NCBI GenBank assembly: GCA_022821965.1
Contig: JAJECN010000056.1
Location: 118,916 to 182,915, forward strand
DNA length: 64,000 bases
Reading direction: 5' to 3'
DNA from: Candidatus Poribacteria bacterium
GTDB taxonomy: Bacteria; Poribacteria; WGA-4E; WGA-3G
In this document: in pieces, positions 17,672-26,867 of the stretch
Position numbering within the stretch: the first letter of the stretch is position 1
How the letters are laid out: each line of letters begins with the position of its first letter
Position numbers and translations under genes: made by a program
The notes under the pieces: generated by a model
Database searches by the model: none
What the model was told of the DNA's origin: nothing
Seen by the model: only the letters and a program-made list of their open reading frames with translations

Positions 17672-17789
17672 ATACCATTTCTAAAAGTTTTTATCGCATT
17701 AACCGCCCCTGAGTGCACAGACTAACAGTCTATGCTACAAGGGAACACAAACTAAAAGTTTATGCTACAATTTCAATCAGAAATGGTAT
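17672..17789. repeat. Inverted-repeat element, family E copy 1
   Basis: 118 bp bounded by ATACCATTTCT (17672-17682) and AGAAATGGTAT (17779-17789). Inside, two imperfect direct repeats each end in TATGCTACAA. It lies in the 400-nt gap between the squalene-cyclase-like gene and RidA. A related element is at 22446-22670. Looks like a small non-autonomous mobile element. Confidence 0.6.
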
Positions 17790-18046
17790 TAGTAAGGGTA
17801 GGTCTTGGGTGCTCCTACCCTACCGTATACCCTTGGATTAGTATTATAATAGCAAATACAATGCCAACGCTGAAAGTCTATTTTTGCGCTGATTCTCGGA
17901 ATTCAAGGAACAATTGTGTCAAAAAATGAACGCTATTGTCCATAATCTGAACAAATTGATAATTATATAGTGCTATTTTAGAATTTTGGATACAGTTTTA
18001 GAAAGTATGCTAAAATGAGCGAGATTTCAAAGTGTGTAAGAGATGT

Positions 18047-18436
18047 CTATTTTGCCACGACCGCGTCCGCCTCGATTTCTACTAACATTTCCGGTTCAAT
18101 CAAGCGGCTGACTTCGACCATGCTGGTAGCGGGACGAATTTCGCCAAAAAATTCACCGTGTGCCACTCCAACCTTCTCCCAATCGTTGATATCCTTCACA
18201 TAGATACGTGTGCGAACCACATCTTTGAGACTGGCACCGGCAGATCTGAGCGCATTTTCTATGTTGCTTATGGTCTGCACTGTCTGCTTGTAGGCATCTC
18301 CCACACCAACGATTTCGCCGTTTTTATCTGTCGCTGTCGTTCCTGAAACATGGACATATTGCCCTATTCGGACAGCCCGTGAGTAACCTACAATCGGTTC
18401 CCATTTTGTTCCCGTTGAAATGTTTTGTCTTTTCAT
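18047..18436 (-). CDS. RidA family protein (reactive enamine/imine deaminase)
   Basis: 129 residues, standard YjgF/YER057c/UK114 length. The substrate-binding arginine lies in [15 protein letters not shown] (R101) and the conserved glutamate in [10 protein letters not shown] (E120). It hydrolyses reactive 2-aminoacrylate-type imines formed by PLP enzymes, as a trimer in the cytoplasm. The Gfo/Idh/MocA gene ends 18 nt upstream on the same strand, so the two are likely co-transcribed. Confidence 0.93.
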   Translation of the reverse strand: MKRQNISTGTKWEPIVGYSRAVRIGQYVHVSGTTATDKNGEIVGVGDAYKQTVQTISNIENALRSAGASLKDVVRTRIYVKDINDWEKVGVAHGEFFGEIRPATSMVEVSRLIEPEMLVEIEADAVVAK

Positions 18437-18454
18437 TTTCAGTTAGTAACCTTT

Positions 18455-19489
18455 CTATATCCGCACCGTCTCTCCTGTCTCTGAAGACTGCATCGCCGCA
18501 TCATAGACCTGCATGACCTTGCGAATCTCCTCGGGTTTGACAACCAATTCCTCGCCTTTGTTCAGTACATCGGCGATATTTTGATAGTAAGATTTCCACG
18601 TCGTCTGGACGCTTTCAACGACGAGTTCTCTGTCCTCGCCGCCTGCTTCAGTCCAAACTCTGGCATAGTTTTCAGGATCCTGTTGTGCAGCGTCAATATT
18701 ACCCTCCCGCATCGGTCCTTCTTGCGGGTCCAAGCCGGACTTGATTAAGCCACCCAGGTCCCCGACAATATACCAGCGCGGTTTCTCAGCTTTGGAAAGA
18801 TTACCAATTTCAATCTGATACCGGACATCGTTCTCAAACTTAATGATGAGGTTGGCGTAATTGCCGATATCGGTATCCCATCTCGAATTGTAATGAACGT
18901 CACAGAACACAGATTCAACAGGCGCGGTTACGAGTTGTAACGCCTGATCGACGAAATGGGCGGGCCAATCGTAAAGGATGCCGCCACTCTGACGTTTAAC
19001 CCCGCGCCAACCACCCGGTGCGCCGTAACGCATAATCGCGACTTGGAAGAGATACGGCGTTCCGAGCAAACCGTCGTCAATAATCTTCCTGACGGTGTTA
19101 TAATCCCAATCCCATCTGCGATTGTGAAACACACTGAGCAGGACATCGTTCCGTTGACTCGCCGCAATCATCGCGTCTGCTTCGGCGGTATTCATCGCCA
19201 TGATTTTGTCCGTCACGACGTGCTTCCCCGCATCCATCGCTTTGATGGAGAGTTCAGCGTGCGTGTCGTGTGGTGTGGCTAACACGACGAGGTCAATCGC
19301 GTCATCCGCGATGACATCATCAATTGTTTGGTAGATTTGTGCATTTGGATATGCCGCGCGTGCCGCTTCACGCCGTTCGGTATCTCGTGTCGCGATGGCG
19401 TAAAGATTCAACCCATCTGCCAAGCCGACAAGATAGGAATGAAAAGCGCGTCCAGCGTATCCATAGCCGATAACGGCAGTATTTACCAT
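18455..19489 (-). CDS. Gfo/Idh/MocA family oxidoreductase
   Basis: 344 residues. The N-terminal Rossmann fold begins VNTAVIGYGYAGRAFHSYL, followed by LVVLATPHDTHAELSIKAMDAGKHVVTDK, the position of the family EKP motif (here DKIM rather than EKPxA). The C-terminal alpha/beta domain has GGILYDWPAHFVDQALQL, the GGxxxDxGxHxxD-like active-site loop with a likely catalytic His. The family uses NAD(P) to oxidise sugars, inositols or biliverdin-type substrates. RidA follows directly. The upstream region 19500-19560 carries degenerate CAGTTATC-type repeats. Confidence 0.9.
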   Translation of the reverse strand: MVNTAVIGYGYAGRAFHSYLVGLADGLNLYAIATRDTERREAARAAYPNAQIYQTIDDVIADDAIDLVVLATPHDTHAELSIKAMDAGKHVVTDKIMAMNTAEADAMIAASQRNDVLLSVFHNRRWDWDYNTVRKIIDDGLLGTPYLFQVAIMRYGAPGGWRGVKRQSGGILYDWPAHFVDQALQLVTAPVESVFCDVHYNSRWDTDIGNYANLIIKFENDVRYQIEIGNLSKAEKPRWYIVGDLGGLIKSGLDPQEGPMREGNIDAAQQDPENYARVWTEAGGEDRELVVESVQTTWKSYYQNIADVLNKGEELVVKPEEIRKVMQVYDAAMQSSETGETVRI

Positions 19490-19632
19490 GATTAGTTTTC
19501 AGTTTTCAGTTATCGGTTGTCAGTTACTCTCTTATGGCAGGTGCTTTATCGGTTATCGCCACAAGGTATCTCTGCCTGAAAACCGATGACTAATGACTCC
19601 TTTATTTAAAAGTTGATTTTCACAGTATGTTC

Positions 19633-19751
19633 TTATAGTAAAGCCCACAATTACTTAGACATTGAGAAGGGACGAGGATTGTATCCTCGCCAGCGGCGAT
19701 GCGGGCTTCCTTCACCGACCGACTGTCCATATATTTTCGGCTTTACTATAA
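19633..19751. repeat. Inverted-repeat element, family C copy 1
   Basis: 119 bp bounded by TTATAGTAAAGCC and GGCTTTACTATAA. Interior starts CACAATTACTTAGAC and holds a palindrome around GACGAGGATTGTATCCTCGCC. Two other full copies (30767, 36741) have nearly the same length. Immediately adjoins a family D element. Confidence 0.75.
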
Positions 19752-20068
19752 ATCCTAAACTTTGGAAAATTTTAAAAATCTTCGTGTGATAGTTTGGATT
19801 CAATGGAAACATCTTAGACACTCCTCCAACCTGACCTCTTCTCTATACACATGTTGCCCCGCTGGGGCTTAGTCTCGGGGTGGACGGTGTTTCTATACAC
19901 ATATCGCCCCGCTGGGGCTGTGTTTTCTGTTCTGGTAGTGCGCTTTTCTACAAGTTGACTCAACGCAACAAAAACGCGGAATATTAGACGGGTTTTCGAG
20001 TAAGAGCAGACTACACCGTTGATGAACCATAAGGAATACTATTCAGATTGTCCAAACTTTAGTATAAA
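19751..20068. repeat. Inverted-repeat element, family D copy 1
   Basis: About 318 bp bounded by AATCCTAAACTTTGGA and TCCAAACTTTAGTATAAAT. It contains two direct copies of a palindrome-bearing unit, CTATACACATRTYGCCCCGCTGGGGCT (positions near 19843 and 19892), and a tail with TTTTCTACAAGTTG and GAGTAAGAGCAGAC that recurs in copy 2 at 34222. No coding capacity. Confidence 0.65.
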
Positions 20069-20080
20069 TCGTTATTGGGT

Positions 20081-20878
20081 TTAATGTTGATCGTTCAGGG
20101 TCCAATCGTAGTCCAAGTAGCGGAATTTAACGTCCGTTGATGCCAAAAATTCTGCGTCTTCGGGGAGCAAGTAATCGGCGAGAAAATCTTCTACACCCTC
20201 GTAGCCCTCTTTAAAATCATCTTTATACCACTTGAAAATTTTCGAGAGGTAAACGCGGCGTTCTGCATGGTCAATCCGAACTTGTGCAGGATTCCGAATA
20301 AAGTTGAGCGTTGCAGTCTCAAGACGCTCCTCAATCGTCTCGGCAGTATAAGCACGGTTCCACAAAGGCGGGCAGCTGCTTGACGCACACACAAGGACGA
20401 AGTGAGCCCGCGGATCCACAAACTCCGTGCGGATAATGCCGTGTTCAATCTGATTGAGTGTATAAGTTTTACCCGCAGCTTGGAACTTCAGTCGAGAGAA
20501 AAATCCGTTGAAGAGTTTAACCTTCCGGACACTCGTTATTGGGTAGTGGTCAACGACCCCTTTGATAACAAGTGCATTGTAGGCGTTAACCCAAAACGCC
20601 AACTGTTCATTATAGGACAACACTGCAGGGTTCGCAGCAGCCAATAGGTCCAAATACGCCTCAAATTTTTCAGGGTTCGCCTTCAATTTCGTATAATCGA
20701 CCTGTCCGTCTTTATCGACATGCTCCTGCAAAACCTGATCAAATAGATCGTGGGAAAACAAGGTATCACCCGTCGGTTGTGAGGCGCGCAAATCCGCCTC
20801 AACTCGGAAATGGTAGAGGAAGAGCACACTACACACAGATAAAAGCAAGAGACATACAATTAGGATTCGATTCTTCAT
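20081..20878 (-). CDS. DUF547 domain protein, membrane-anchored or exported
   Basis: 265 residues. A single N-terminal hydrophobic helix (ILIVCLLLLSVCSVLFLYHF) is a signal anchor or signal peptide. The DUF547 core follows: LSYNEQLAFWVNAYNALVIKGVVDHYP, then LNQIEHGIIR and FVLVCASSSCPPLWNRAY. The Cys-Ser-Ser-Cys and His residues are conserved, and the fold is thought to be papain-like, but no enzymatic role is established. It starts 12 nt after the stop of the enolase-superfamily gene, so the two form an operon. Confidence 0.85.
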   Translation of the reverse strand: MKNRILIVCLLLLSVCSVLFLYHFRVEADLRASQPTGDTLFSHDLFDQVLQEHVDKDGQVDYTKLKANPEKFEAYLDLLAAANPAVLSYNEQLAFWVNAYNALVIKGVVDHYPITSVRKVKLFNGFFSRLKFQAAGKTYTLNQIEHGIIRTEFVDPRAHFVLVCASSSCPPLWNRAYTAETIEERLETATLNFIRNPAQVRIDHAERRVYLSKIFKWYKDDFKEGYEGVEDFLADYLLPEDAEFLASTDVKFRYLDYDWTLNDQH

Positions 20879-20890
20879 TCAGTGATGCCC

Positions 20891-21970
20891 TCATGCATAC
20901 TGTTCCAATACGTTTCGATCAATCTCAATTCCCAATCCGGGTGCCTGCGGAACGTCAACATATCCATCAACGGCATTTATCGGTTGCCGCGCCAACGCCG
21001 TACGGAGACGATTTTCAGTCATATCAAACTCCAAAAGAGACGGGATCGGATTGAGTGCCTGTGGTGCATCCGGGAGCGTGGCTTGCCAGTGCAGCGTTGC
21101 AGCGAGACGAATGCTACCACCCCACATGTGGGGCAATACCCGAATGTAATTCGCGCTCGCCATGGCAGCGATTTTTCGACATTCCGTGAAACCGCCTGCG
21201 ATGCTCAAATCCGGTTGTACAATATCCAACCCACGTTTCTGTAGGAGATCGCGGAATGCCCAACGTCCCATCAACATTTCACCGCCAGCGATTCTCACCT
21301 TCAGTGCCTGCCGAATCTCTTGATAGCCCGCGACATCGTCACTGGTGATCGGTTCCTCATACCAGAAGAGGTCGTAGTCCAAAAGTTTCTGCCCAACGTC
21401 GATCGCTGTTCCGACCTCGTAGCCACAATTCGCATCGACGGCGAAAAGGGTTTCATCTCCAATGGCACGTCGCACTGCAGCGACGTTCTTCACATCGTAA
21501 GCCTCGCCGAAACCGATCTTCATCTTGACAGCCGGAAATCCGGCATCAACATACCCTTTCGCCTCATCCATCAACGCTTGGGTTATGTCAGGTTTGTCTT
21601 TTTTGAAAAGTCCGCTTGCGTAGGCGGGAATCTTCATTCGGAACGCACCACCGAGCAGTTGATAGATTGGCATATCAAGTGCCTTGCCCATGATGTCCCA
21701 TAAGGCGATGTCAATACCGCTCAAGGCACCGATATTCCCGCGCATCGCCTCCCATATCCGCTCCGTTTCAAAAGGCGACTGTCCAATCAGATGTGTTTCA
21801 ATTGCTGCGGTGGATGGAACGCTGACACCTTCACCCCAACCGGTAATCCCCGCGTCCGTGTGAATCTCAACGACAACAGCGGTCCGCGTGCCCGTCCAGC
21901 CGCGTGAATTCGCGAAGGGTTCAAGGAGTGGATAGCGTAAGTTGTAGGTTTTAACGTCGGTAATTTTCAT
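20891..21970 (-). CDS. Mandelate racemase/muconate-lactonizing-type enolase-superfamily enzyme
   Basis: 359 residues. It abstracts the proton alpha to a carboxylate with Mg2+. The KxK base motif is at AVKMKIGF (149-151). Metal ligands are D179 (AVDANCGYE), E205 or E206 (WYEEP) and E231 (IAGGEMLMG). The partner histidine is H281 (RVLPHMWGG). This matches the MR/galactarate-like subgroup of acid-sugar dehydratases and racemases. The GGxxRxAA segment SIRLAATLHW is also typical. It is followed after 12 nt by the DUF547 gene. The exact acid-sugar substrate is unknown. Confidence 0.9.
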   Translation of the reverse strand: MKITDVKTYNLRYPLLEPFANSRGWTGTRTAVVVEIHTDAGITGWGEGVSVPSTAAIETHLIGQSPFETERIWEAMRGNIGALSGIDIALWDIMGKALDMPIYQLLGGAFRMKIPAYASGLFKKDKPDITQALMDEAKGYVDAGFPAVKMKIGFGEAYDVKNVAAVRRAIGDETLFAVDANCGYEVGTAIDVGQKLLDYDLFWYEEPITSDDVAGYQEIRQALKVRIAGGEMLMGRWAFRDLLQKRGLDIVQPDLSIAGGFTECRKIAAMASANYIRVLPHMWGGSIRLAATLHWQATLPDAPQALNPIPSLLEFDMTENRLRTALARQPINAVDGYVDVPQAPGLGIEIDRNVLEQYA

Positions 21971-22445
21971 AGTTTCAGCGTTTGTGAGTGCGATTTTAAA
22001 CTGAACGTCTCTTCATTATTATTTCTATTCTATCACAATCTATACATTTTTTGCAGGAAAATGAGTGTGTAAATATTTTGGCAGCGATTCGTCCGTTGAT
22101 GCGGCTTATGAAATATATCAAAGCCTCTCGGACAGGGAGAAGAATTTTCTGCGCCTACAAAACCTTTACGATCGCGTCTCAGACCGCATGGCGACTGATT
22201 TGTCTATCAATTTCGGATAATCGAGAATTCTTCTCCTTTCTTCTCCTAAATCGTTGTTTCTGTGCCGAGTTGATTGCTGAAAAGCATCGTCAAGGCAGAT
22301 AGAGGTATTGCCTGTGAAGGTTTTTATGAGCGTCTCGCTGGGGGGTTGGGTGCCCCGTTCTTTGTCCTTTTTTGAAGTTTTCAGCGTTTTCATTTTTTAT
22401 CTCTTTAGATTTTCTGAAGCGTTGGGCATAACGGCTATAGAAGTT
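21971..22445. other. Intergenic region, nothing recognised
   Basis: Start of a 1.7-kb gene-free stretch. This part shows short open frames in several phases but no recognisable protein, RNA or terminator. Confidence 0.4.
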
Positions 22446-22670
22446 TATACCAAATCTGAAAAATAAATTTGCATTGCAGTGGTTTTGAAAGGGATTAAAA
22501 GTTTCTGCGTGTAAGAGCGCAATAATGCAGGTCGCAACCCCCCTTTATCCCCCTTTATCCCCCTTCCCAGTAACGGGTGGGGACCCCGGGAGTAGGCGAG
22601 TACGCCGCAGAATTGCGCGACTACGAACCGACATTTCGTTAATGAGAAGCGTTTATTCAGAAATGGTATA
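22446..22670. repeat. Inverted-repeat element, family E copy 2
   Basis: About 225 bp bounded by TATACCAAATCTGAA and TTCAGAAATGGTATA. It contains low-complexity CCCCCTTTATC units (near 22537-22562) and a GCAGGTCGCAACCC / GTACGCCGCAGAATTGCGC segment related to family A interiors. Directly abuts a family B element. Confidence 0.5.
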
Positions 22671-22672
22671 TA

Positions 22673-22837
22673 TTATAACGCAAGTTGCCACCTATTGATA
22701 GACATAGCACCGCTACAGGGTGCAGTTGCTTAGATACGCTGTTTCTATAGATATATTACCCCTACGGGGTAGGGAAACACCTGAAGAATCTTCTTAAAAT
22801 GCTCAAAAACTCGTTAGTAGCAACTTGGGTTATTATA
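22673..22837. repeat. Inverted-repeat element, family B copy 1
   Basis: 165 bp. Left end TATAACGCAAGTTGCCACC, right end TAGTAGCAACTTGGGTTAT, which are inverted copies with a few mismatches. It contains the CTATAGATATATTACCCCTACGGGGT palindrome unit. A second, longer copy starts at 22944. Confidence 0.65.
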
Positions 22838-22929
22838 GCATATACATCAACATTTGTAAAGTTAAAATGGATTTAGTTATTAAGTTGGGTTTTACTGATT
22901 TTTGATTGGTTTCAATAGTGCCCAGTTAT

Positions 22930-23254
22930 TTTCGGGTTTTACTATAAAAACCTAAGTTGCCACCTATTTGTGCACATAGTGCTCCGCATGAAGATTAAGA
23001 ATTTAATCGGGTAATTTTTTCCGATGTCCGGTGCGGTTGGAATGCAGATCGCATTTGGGCGAGTACGCCGCAAAACCGCACCTACCGGGCTTGGGAGACC
23101 GTAGAATTACCCAAATATTTTATTAAATTTCGTCTGGAGTGCAAGAGGTTGTGGCCCCCGGTTTCTATAGATATACCACCCCGCTGGGGTGGGGAAAATA
23201 CCTAAAACCCTCGTTGGAACGTTCAGAATTTGTTAGTAGCAACTTGGGTTATAA
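22930..23254. repeat. Family B copy 2, abutting a family C end
   Basis: Positions 22930-22947 match the right end of family C (TTCGGGTTTTACTATAA). From 22944, CCTAAGTTGCCACC begins a family B copy that closes at 23254 with TAGTAGCAACTTGGGTTATAA. It carries an inserted segment, GGAATGCAGATCGCATTTGG..., shared with family A, and a CACCCCGCTGGGGTGG palindrome. Confidence 0.55.
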
Positions 23255-23399
23255 TTGGATAATGTGCGGTGTTAATTGTCTGAATCAGGATTTGCTGGAT
23301 TCAATGATTTTTAGGATTATTTATATACTAATGTTTTTAGCCCTATAGGAGCGGTATCTGTGTAGAAGGGTGTATCATCAAAGGATCAAGCCCCGTAGG

Positions 23400-23697
23400 G
23401 GGTTTTGATAGCGTTTTAGCAACTACAGATATAAACATGTCGCCCTTACAGGGCTGAATCGTTTTTTGATGTATTTCTATAAATATGCCGTCGCTACGCG
23501 ACTGAAGAGGTTTTTGAAGTCTTCAAGGTTTTCGCGTAGAATCCGGTTCGGTTAGGAATGCAGATCGCGGGAAACACCCCAGCAAAAACACCCCCCTTTA
23601 TCCCCCTTATCAGGGGGGTAGGTGAGTACACCGCAAAACCGAACCTACCGGTCTGGGGACCACACTGGTTGTTTTTTCTAAAATTGACAGTTATGGT
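23400..23697. repeat. Partial family A element (right half) with palindromic units
   Basis: The segment GACTGAAGAGGTTTTTGAAG (23499-23518) through CCGAACCTACCGGTCTGGGG and TCTAAAATTGACAGTTATGG is the right half of family A. The left terminal repeat is absent. Upstream lie two further palindromic units (GTCGCCCTTACAGGGCTGA and CGTCGCTACGCGACTGA). Shares an inserted CCCCCCTTTATCCCCCTTATC run. Confidence 0.6.
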
Positions 23698-23755
23698 TCG
23701 GTTGAAAATTACACCTGCCGATTAATCCTCCTTGTCAGGGGGACTTGCGGTTAAT

Positions 23756-26700
23756 CTATAGGGGTGGGAGGTTCTTGACGATCTCGACTGTCTTTAGGCT
23801 GACGGTGATGACGCGGGCAATTAGGTCCACAATATATCGCGGCTCCGCTTCACGGTTCGGGTCGTTGACGATGCCGCTCCGTTTGTCAGTCTTGACGCGA
23901 TACTGATCTACGATCCACTCCAACGCAGAACGCGTGCCGAGCCGATAGTCGTAGACCTCTGGCGGGATGCTGTCAAGTGTGAGGAAGTCGTTGTATTTCA
24001 GCTGCGGTTTGTCTTTGGAGAGTTTCATCTTCTCGACGCGCCAATCTACCTGCATCCCCGGCGTTTCAATGGGTTTCAGTCCGTCATATTTCGGTGCGGA
24101 TTCGTAGTTGACGTGGAGGTCTGCCAGCTGCGCGCCTGCCTCGGCGAATCCCCAAAAGTCTTCGGCGAAGGGGATATGGGGCAAATCGCGCTTGAGGTTC
24201 ATCTCGTATTTCTCGCGATAGGTGGGGTGGTGCAGGAGCCCGTAGTTGTAGTGGAAGATGTCCCATTTGGTGATGGTGTCATCGCCGTAATGCGTTCGGA
24301 ATTCCGCCAATGCCCAATCGGTGATGTTCTCTCGTCGGTTGGTGCCGTCTTCATCGTAGGTGTAGAAGGGGAAGCATTGAGAATCTCCGGTAAGATGAAC
24401 ATCCGCTAACTGTTGGGTCATTAGGCAATGAAACAATTTTTTACTTCCAAGAGCAGTGAGACAAATCACTCGATTTTCTGATTCTGTCTCTGGTGTAGGG
24501 AAAATGGATGGAAATACGTATACGACATCGTTTATTGTCCGATGAAAATAAAGGTTTGATTTCGTAAATGGACGATAAAGAGATGTCCTTACTTTATGTT
24601 TCACATACTCAGCGATTACTCCCCGTTTTAACTTCACCTTTAAGTCCCGACTCCAACTGATTTTCATGTCATCATACACCACAAAATCATCAATATTGAT
24701 TTCCCTTTGGTTTTCCTGTCGTTTCCACCTGTCCATCTCCGCGTTGTAGGTTTCGCTCATCCGCAAAATGTTCTCAATCAGGACATTTTGGTTAAAGTTG
24801 TAAGCCCATGCATCGCGACAAGTTATGATGCCGCGACTGTAGGTTTTGAAAATAACATCCGTTGCAACACCTTTTTTCGCCTTTGCTTCCTTTGTGCCCA
24901 TCGGAGTAAAGGTGTCAAATTCAATATGAAGTCCTTCAGTCAACCATGTATGTTTTTTATCGGGTGTGATTTCTTTCCACTCAATCCCGTTGATTGAAAT
25001 CGCGCTTTCGACTCGGTTGAACTTTTCTTGTCTTGTGGCTTTCCAATCCATCCCACTATAGTAAATCTTGTGGTCATGATAGTGCCGACTTTTCACAAAG
25101 AAGGTCACGGTAATCCCAACCATCGCCGCAAGTCCAAATACGGTATGCTTTTCTCCAATGGGGATTCCCTCTCGCATTGAATCTTTACGGACATTGCCTT
25201 TCAAATCCAAAATGTAGATACGGTTGAAATCCTGATAAAGATGTTTCCGCATGCCGTCAAACGCGATGCCATCGAGAAAACCGTTGTTTGTCACAAATGC
25301 AACAACACCTTCCTCACCAATCCGATCAGATGCCCACCGAATCGCTTTGACATACGGATCGTAGAGTGCATTTTTATTGGTCGCTTTTGAATCTGTGGCG
25401 TAAGTGTCACGTATCAGTTCATCCATCATCTCATACTTTCGATTTTTGTTGTTATCATTTTCGTTAACCTGCCAAGCGTTATAGGGTGGATTGCCGATAA
25501 CGACGAACATATCCGCTGTCTTCTGTCTCTCTACGCGTTCTGTGTTTTCCTGTGTGAAAAGCTCCTTTTGTTGCTGCTCCAGCAGCTCAAACGTATCGGC
25601 AAGGGTGATGCCTTCAAACGGGAGATACGTCCCTGTGCGTTGATAGAACTCCTGCTCGATGTTCAGGCTGGCGATGTAGTAGGGTAGGAGCATCACTTCG
25701 TTGCAGTGGAGCTCGTGGCGGTATTTTTCCTCTAACGCGGTGCCTTGGATGTCCTGCATGAGCCGGACGATGAAGTTGCCTGTCCCAACGAATGGGTCGA
25801 TGATGTGAACCCCTGTATCGGAAAGGGAGCGGTTGAATTCGGTTTCCAAGATGTGCTCGACGCTGCTCACCATGAAATCGACGATGGGTTGCGGTGTATA
25901 GACGATGCCGTGTGTGTCCGCCACGTCTTCGGAGAAGCCTTGAAAGAACTTCTCGTAAAAAGCGTTGAGGAAGTGCTGTTTTTGGGAGAAGTCTTTGCAG
26001 AGTCTCGCTGCCTGCTCAATTGCGACGTAAAATCGGTTCAGCGGTCCGAGGAACTCGTCGCGGCTCACAGATTGCCGCATCAGCACGTCACTGACGTTTT
26101 CAATCTCGCGTGCGATGATGTTTCGGCGGGTGAAGTCGGATCGCTCGAAGACGGTGCGGAAGATGCGTTCTGTGAGGATGTGTTGGATGAGCATCTCCTC
26201 GACAGCGTCCTGTGAGAGTTCGGGGTTGATGGAGGTGCGGCAGGTTTCGTAAAAATCGGAGAACGCTTTCTTGAAGTCTGGATCGGTTTCGTGGTGCTGC
26301 TCAATCCGTTCTTTCAACTCGCTTGCGAGGTCAGGTACGTGTTCTCTGAAGTCGGTGACGGCGGTTTCCCAATTATTGAGTTCGGGCGGTGTGTAAGAGA
26401 ACAGGTATTGAAGTGTCGCGATCAGGTTCGCGGGTTCGGTGATATTGAGGTCGAGTACCTCCTGTCCGTTCTGGTAGAGGATGGCGCGCTGTGGTGTCTG
26501 GAACAGAATGTTATCGAACGGATAGCCAGCGTCGCGTTTCTCGTGCACTGCCTTTGCGAGGTCGTCGTCGATGTCCTTTGCTTCCCAGTAGGCGAGCGGG
26601 AGTCTGTATTCGTCGAGGATCGCGCCGTCAATAACAATACGGGTGTCTGCTGCGGTGCGCATCGGGTATTGTGGGATGAAGGTGCCGTTCACCTGTTTTG

Positions 26701-26836
26701 CGCAGGTGTCGAGGAGGAAGGCGAAGGCATTGCTGACTGCGCCTTCGTGGGTAATGGCGTGTTGGTCGTATTGCTTTAGCGTGGCGTAGTAGTCTCGGAT
26801 TGCTTTGTGGTTCGGTTTGAGGTTGAGTTGTGGCAT
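23756..26836 (-). CDS. Type-ISP-like single-chain restriction-modification enzyme
   Basis: 1026 residues from the ATG at 26836; an upstream GTG at 26866 would add ten. N-terminal PD-(D/E)XK-like nuclease: IVIDGAILDEY (D near 70) and LAYWEAKDIDDD (E-A-K, 85-87). A helical linker precedes the N6-adenine methyltransferase: YTPQPIVDFM (about 313), SAM motif I DPFVGTGNF (347-355) and catalytic GNPPYNAW (448-455). The last 450 residues match the target-recognition part of type ISP enzymes (ENILRMSETYNAE, FFCxFxTYDE-like CFPFYTYDEDG, YHPTYREKY-like HHPTYREKYEMNLKRDLP). No SF2 helicase motifs are present, unlike LlaGI-type ISP enzymes. No separate specificity gene is adjacent. Confidence 0.88.
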   Translation of the reverse strand: MPQLNLKPNHKAIRDYYATLKQYDQHAITHEGAVSNAFAFLLDTCAKQVNGTFIPQYPMRTAADTRIVIDGAILDEYRLPLAYWEAKDIDDDLAKAVHEKRDAGYPFDNILFQTPQRAILYQNGQEVLDLNITEPANLIATLQYLFSYTPPELNNWETAVTDFREHVPDLASELKERIEQHHETDPDFKKAFSDFYETCRTSINPELSQDAVEEMLIQHILTERIFRTVFERSDFTRRNIIAREIENVSDVLMRQSVSRDEFLGPLNRFYVAIEQAARLCKDFSQKQHFLNAFYEKFFQGFSEDVADTHGIVYTPQPIVDFMVSSVEHILETEFNRSLSDTGVHIIDPFVGTGNFIVRLMQDIQGTALEEKYRHELHCNEVMLLPYYIASLNIEQEFYQRTGTYLPFEGITLADTFELLEQQQKELFTQENTERVERQKTADMFVVIGNPPYNAWQVNENDNNKNRKYEMMDELIRDTYATDSKATNKNALYDPYVKAIRWASDRIGEEGVVAFVTNNGFLDGIAFDGMRKHLYQDFNRIYILDLKGNVRKDSMREGIPIGEKHTVFGLAAMVGITVTFFVKSRHYHDHKIYYSGMDWKATRQEKFNRVESAISINGIEWKEITPDKKHTWLTEGLHIEFDTFTPMGTKEAKAKKGVATDVIFKTYSRGIITCRDAWAYNFNQNVLIENILRMSETYNAEMDRWKRQENQREINIDDFVVYDDMKISWSRDLKVKLKRGVIAEYVKHKVRTSLYRPFTKSNLYFHRTINDVVYVFPSIFPTPETESENRVICLTALGSKKLFHCLMTQQLADVHLTGDSQCFPFYTYDEDGTNRRENITDWALAEFRTHYGDDTITKWDIFHYNYGLLHHPTYREKYEMNLKRDLPHIPFAEDFWGFAEAGAQLADLHVNYESAPKYDGLKPIETPGMQVDWRVEKMKLSKDKPQLKYNDFLTLDSIPPEVYDYRLGTRSALEWIVDQYRVKTDKRSGIVNDPNREAEPRYIVDLIARVITVSLKTVEIVKNLPPL

Positions 26837-26867
26837 GGGGATATGATAGCAGGTTTTGGGGGACACG

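Noticed and set aside
25745..26779. Long plus-strand open frames opposite the restriction-modification gene
   Set aside because: They are shadows of a well-supported minus-strand gene, rich in acidic and Val/Leu codons with no domain pattern.
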